A stretch of 14,590 nucleotides of DNA, from the NCBI GenBank assembly GCA_915069725.1, contig CAJZFF010000009.1, positions 1 to 14,590 of the forward strand, in the 5' to 3' direction. The stretch comes from an uncultured Actinomyces sp. Its GTDB lineage: Bacteria; Actinomycetota; Actinomycetes; Actinomycetales; Actinomycetaceae. Position 1 is the stretch's first letter. The number at the start of each line of letters is the position of its first letter. Below the pieces are notes generated by a model, which was not told the DNA's origin, did no database searches, and saw only the letters and a program-made list of their open reading frames with translations. Made by a program: the position numbers and the translations under genes. Positions 12,977 to 14,590 of this stretch are shown piece after piece.

Positions 12977-13708
12977 GTGACTGCCCTGAACGCCTTGGCA
13001 CCGGCGCTGAACCCGCCCACCGCCCTCCCCTTAGTCCACGCACCGATGCTCGGCCCCGAGTGGCTCGACGCCACCTTCATCATCAAAGCCTTCGTCGGCT
13101 GGATCGGCCCCTGGGCCATCCTCGGCGTCATGCTCGTCATCTTCGCCGAGACCGGCCTGCTCATCGGCTTCTTCCTGCCCGGTGACTCGTTGCTGTTCAC
13201 CCTGGGGATGTTCGTGGCCATCGGCGAGACCAACCCGGCCCAAGGAGTTCCCGTCCCCATCTGGGTGGCGGCCCCCCTCGTGTGGCTCGCGGCCGTCGCC
13301 GGCAACCAGACCGGCTACCTCATCGGCCGCAAGGCGGGACCCGCGATCTTCAACAAGCCCGACTCCCGTCTGTTCAAGCAGGAGTACGTGGACCGCACCT
13401 CGGACTTCTTCGAGCGCCACGGTGGCAAGGCCGTCACCCTGGCCCAGTTCGTACCGATCGTGCGTACCTTCACACCCGTCATCGCCGGTGTCGGCAAGAT
13501 GCACTACCGCCACTTCATCACCTTCAACATCCTGGGCGCCACCCTCTGGGCCTTCGGCATCACCTGGCTGGGCTACTTCCTGGGAACGATCACGTGGATT
13601 CAGGACAACATTGACGCCATGATCCTGGTGATCGTCTTCATCTCGGTGGCGCCGATGCTCATCTCCGGCATCTCGCAGTTCATCAAGTCCCGCCGCCAGA
13701 AGTCCTGA
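12977..13708 (+). CDS. DedA family (SNARE-associated/VTT domain) membrane protein
   Basis: A 243-residue polytopic protein of the DedA family. Members have been shown in other bacteria to translocate polyprenyl phosphate carriers back to the inner face, and are linked to envelope integrity. The key motif VIFAETGLLIGFFLPGDSLLF (positions 54-74) carries the conserved acidic Glu58 and PGD. AGNQTGYLIGRKAG (108-121) is the second typical motif, and FVPIVRTFTPVIAGVGKM (158-175) holds the essential-type arginine Arg163. Four or more hydrophobic segments follow the family pattern, and the C-terminus is basic (SRRQKS). GTG 12977 has TAGCCT six bases upstream and no Shine-Dalgarno. The GtrA gene ends nine bases earlier, supporting a shared lipid-carrier theme. 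UptA-like activity is inference from family. Confidence 0.93.
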   Translation: MTALNALAPALNPPTALPLVHAPMLGPEWLDATFIIKAFVGWIGPWAILGVMLVIFAETGLLIGFFLPGDSLLFTLGMFVAIGETNPAQGVPVPIWVAAPLVWLAAVAGNQTGYLIGRKAGPAIFNKPDSRLFKQEYVDRTSDFFERHGGKAVTLAQFVPIVRTFTPVIAGVGKMHYRHFITFNILGATLWAFGITWLGYFLGTITWIQDNIDAMILVIVFISVAPMLISGISQFIKSRRQKS

Positions 13709-13713
13709 CGCCC

Positions 13714-13759
13714 CGCCCCTCAGCCCTCACCTTCGCCGTCGCGCGAGGGTTCAGGGGCG
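13714..13759. terminator. Hairpin between convergent DedA and histidine kinase genes
   Basis: CGCCCCT (13714-13720) pairs with AGGGGCG (13753-13759). After a symmetric three-base bulge on each side, CCCTC (13724-13728) pairs with GAGGG (13745-13749). There is no T-run. It fills the 53-base gap between two stops, so it is a likely bidirectional terminator. Confidence 0.55.
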
Positions 13760-13761
13760 AC

Positions 13762-14590
13762 TCAGAAGCGACGACGCCGGCCCACCGAGACCAGCGCGCC
13801 CTGCGGCAGGACGTTATTGGGGTCCAGGGACTTGGGGACGGCGTTGAGCAGGATCGAGAAGACGGCCGGACTGCGCTGCGACAGCTCGATGCGGCCGCCG
13901 TCGGCCTCGACGAGGTCCTTGGCCAGGGCCAGCCCGACGCCGGTGGAGCCGTAGCCGGAGACGTGCCGCTCGAAGACGTGCGGTGCGATGTCCTCAGCCA
14001 CGCCCTCACCCTCGTCGGCGATGTCGATGAAGACCGCGTGACCGCCGTTGGCCCCGCGCACGCTCACCGAGGTCGTCCCGGACCCGTAGCGCAGGGAGTT
14101 CTCAATGACGGTCGCCAGCACCTGGGCCAGGGACCCCGGCGTGGCCAGGACCGGGTGGCTGATCTCGTCGGAGAAGGTGATGGTGCGTCCGGCCTGCTCG
14201 AAGGCCGGTTCCCACTCCTCGCGCTGCTGAGCGAAGATGTCCTTGAGGTGAAGCGCCTCCGTGGTCCCGCCCCCGGAGCGGCGCGAGACCTTGAGCAGGT
14301 CCTCGACGACGCCGGTGAGCCTCTCGACCTGCTCCAGGCAGGCGTGCGCCTCGGCACGCACCTCCTCCTCGCCTGCGAGCAGCTCGATCTCCTCCAGGCG
14401 CAGCGACAGGCTGGTCAGCGGCGTGCGCAGCTGGTGGGAGGCGTCGGAGGCGAACTGACGCTCAGCGGCGATACGCCCGGCCACACGCTCGGCCGAGCGC
14501 ACGAGCTCGGCCTGGACCAGGTCGATCTCCTCGATACCCGAGGAGCGCAGCCGAGGGCGCACCTGACCGCTGCCGAGCTGCTCGGCCTCG
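13762..14590 (-). CDS. Sensor histidine kinase, C-terminal part (5' end outside window)
   Basis: Two-component sensor kinase fragment; the frame is open through the right edge, so the N-terminal sensor and membrane part is missing. Numbering from the internal GTG at 14562: residues before about 35 look like the end of a HAMP linker, followed by FASDASHQLRTPLT (37-50) with phospho-accepting His43. The dimer helix follows, then the N-box VIENSLRYG (152-160) with Asn155, IDIADEGEGV (179-188) with Asp183, and GSTGVGLALAK (205-215) as the G2 loop. The tail after about 243 is unusual in ending GRRRRF. The GTG is only the first in-frame start seen; the true start lies outside. A response regulator gene is expected further right but cannot be seen. 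Confidence 0.93.
   Translation of the reverse strand, partial: EAEQLGSGQVRPRLRSSGIEEIDLVQAELVRSAERVAGRIAAERQFASDASHQLRTPLTSLSLRLEEIELLAGEEEVRAEAHACLEQVERLTGVVEDLLKVSRRSGGGTTEALHLKDIFAQQREEWEPAFEQAGRTITFSDEISHPVLATPGSLAQVLATVIENSLRYGSGTTSVSVRGANGGHAVFIDIADEGEGVAEDIAPHVFERHVSGYGSTGVGLALAKDLVEADGGRIELSQRSPAVFSILLNAVPKSLDPNNVLPQGALVSVGRRRRF

Noticed and set aside
1..14590. CRISPR array, tRNA or rRNA genes, insertion sequences, integrases
   Set aside because: No regularly spaced repeats, no tRNA-like cloverleaf with a CCA-type end, no rRNA-like stretch and no transposase or recombinase frames were recognised.

Overview
The window is high-GC, densely packed DNA with many GTG starts. Actinobacterial family members dominate: two LytR-CpsA-Psr (LCP) proteins, a WbbL-like rhamnosyltransferase, a GT2 + DUF2304 pair, a PIG-V-like GT-C enzyme, GtrA and DedA. 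I infer an Actinomycetota chromosome, plausibly Actinomyces or a relative; the genus is a guess from gene content and style. Most of the window is a cell-envelope glycopolymer region.

Layout. 1-1448 (minus): a sugar-nucleotide operon with a left-handed beta-helix N-acetyltransferase translationally coupled (TGATG) to a DegT/DnrJ/EryC1/StrS aminotransferase that runs off the left edge. 1449-1701: divergent promoter region with a structured leader for the minus operon. 1702-2854 (plus): GT2 glycosyltransferase and its DUF2304 membrane partner. 2890-3843 (minus): WbbL-like rhamnosyltransferase, divergent from two tandem LCP phosphotransferases (3963-6764, plus). 6788-6829: strong hairpin between convergent genes. 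6848-7837 (minus): galE. 7838-8035: a regulatory region. 8036-9040 (plus): an Abi_2/HEPN-type abortive-infection protein of visibly lower GC, probably acquired. 9083-11004 (minus): purK-purE. 11071-13708 (plus): PIG-V-like mannosyltransferase, GtrA flippase-like protein and DedA protein. 13762-14590 (minus): C-terminal part of a sensor histidine kinase, running off the right edge.

How the genes fit together. The aminotransferase/acetyltransferase pair and GalE supply activated sugars. GT2/DUF2304, the rhamnosyltransferase and the GT-C enzyme would build lipid-linked glycans. GtrA and DedA fit movement or recycling of polyprenyl-phosphate carriers. The LCP enzymes would attach finished polymers to the wall or to surface proteins. 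These links are inference from families and adjacency.

Most notable. (1) Upstream of the Abi_2 gene there is a C6/G6 hairpin followed by T5. It reads rightward, yet no rightward gene lies before it, which points to a short terminated RNA. The Abi start codon itself sits in an 8-2-8 perfect inverted repeat that would bury GGAGG in any transcript starting upstream but not in a leaderless one. Together these look like an RNA-linked toxin/defence module. (2) Nearly every first-of-operon gene has a TANNNT-like -10 box exactly 6-7 nt before its start codon and no usable Shine-Dalgarno, while operon-internal genes mostly have one. This is a coherent leaderless-expression pattern that also resolves three ambiguous starts.
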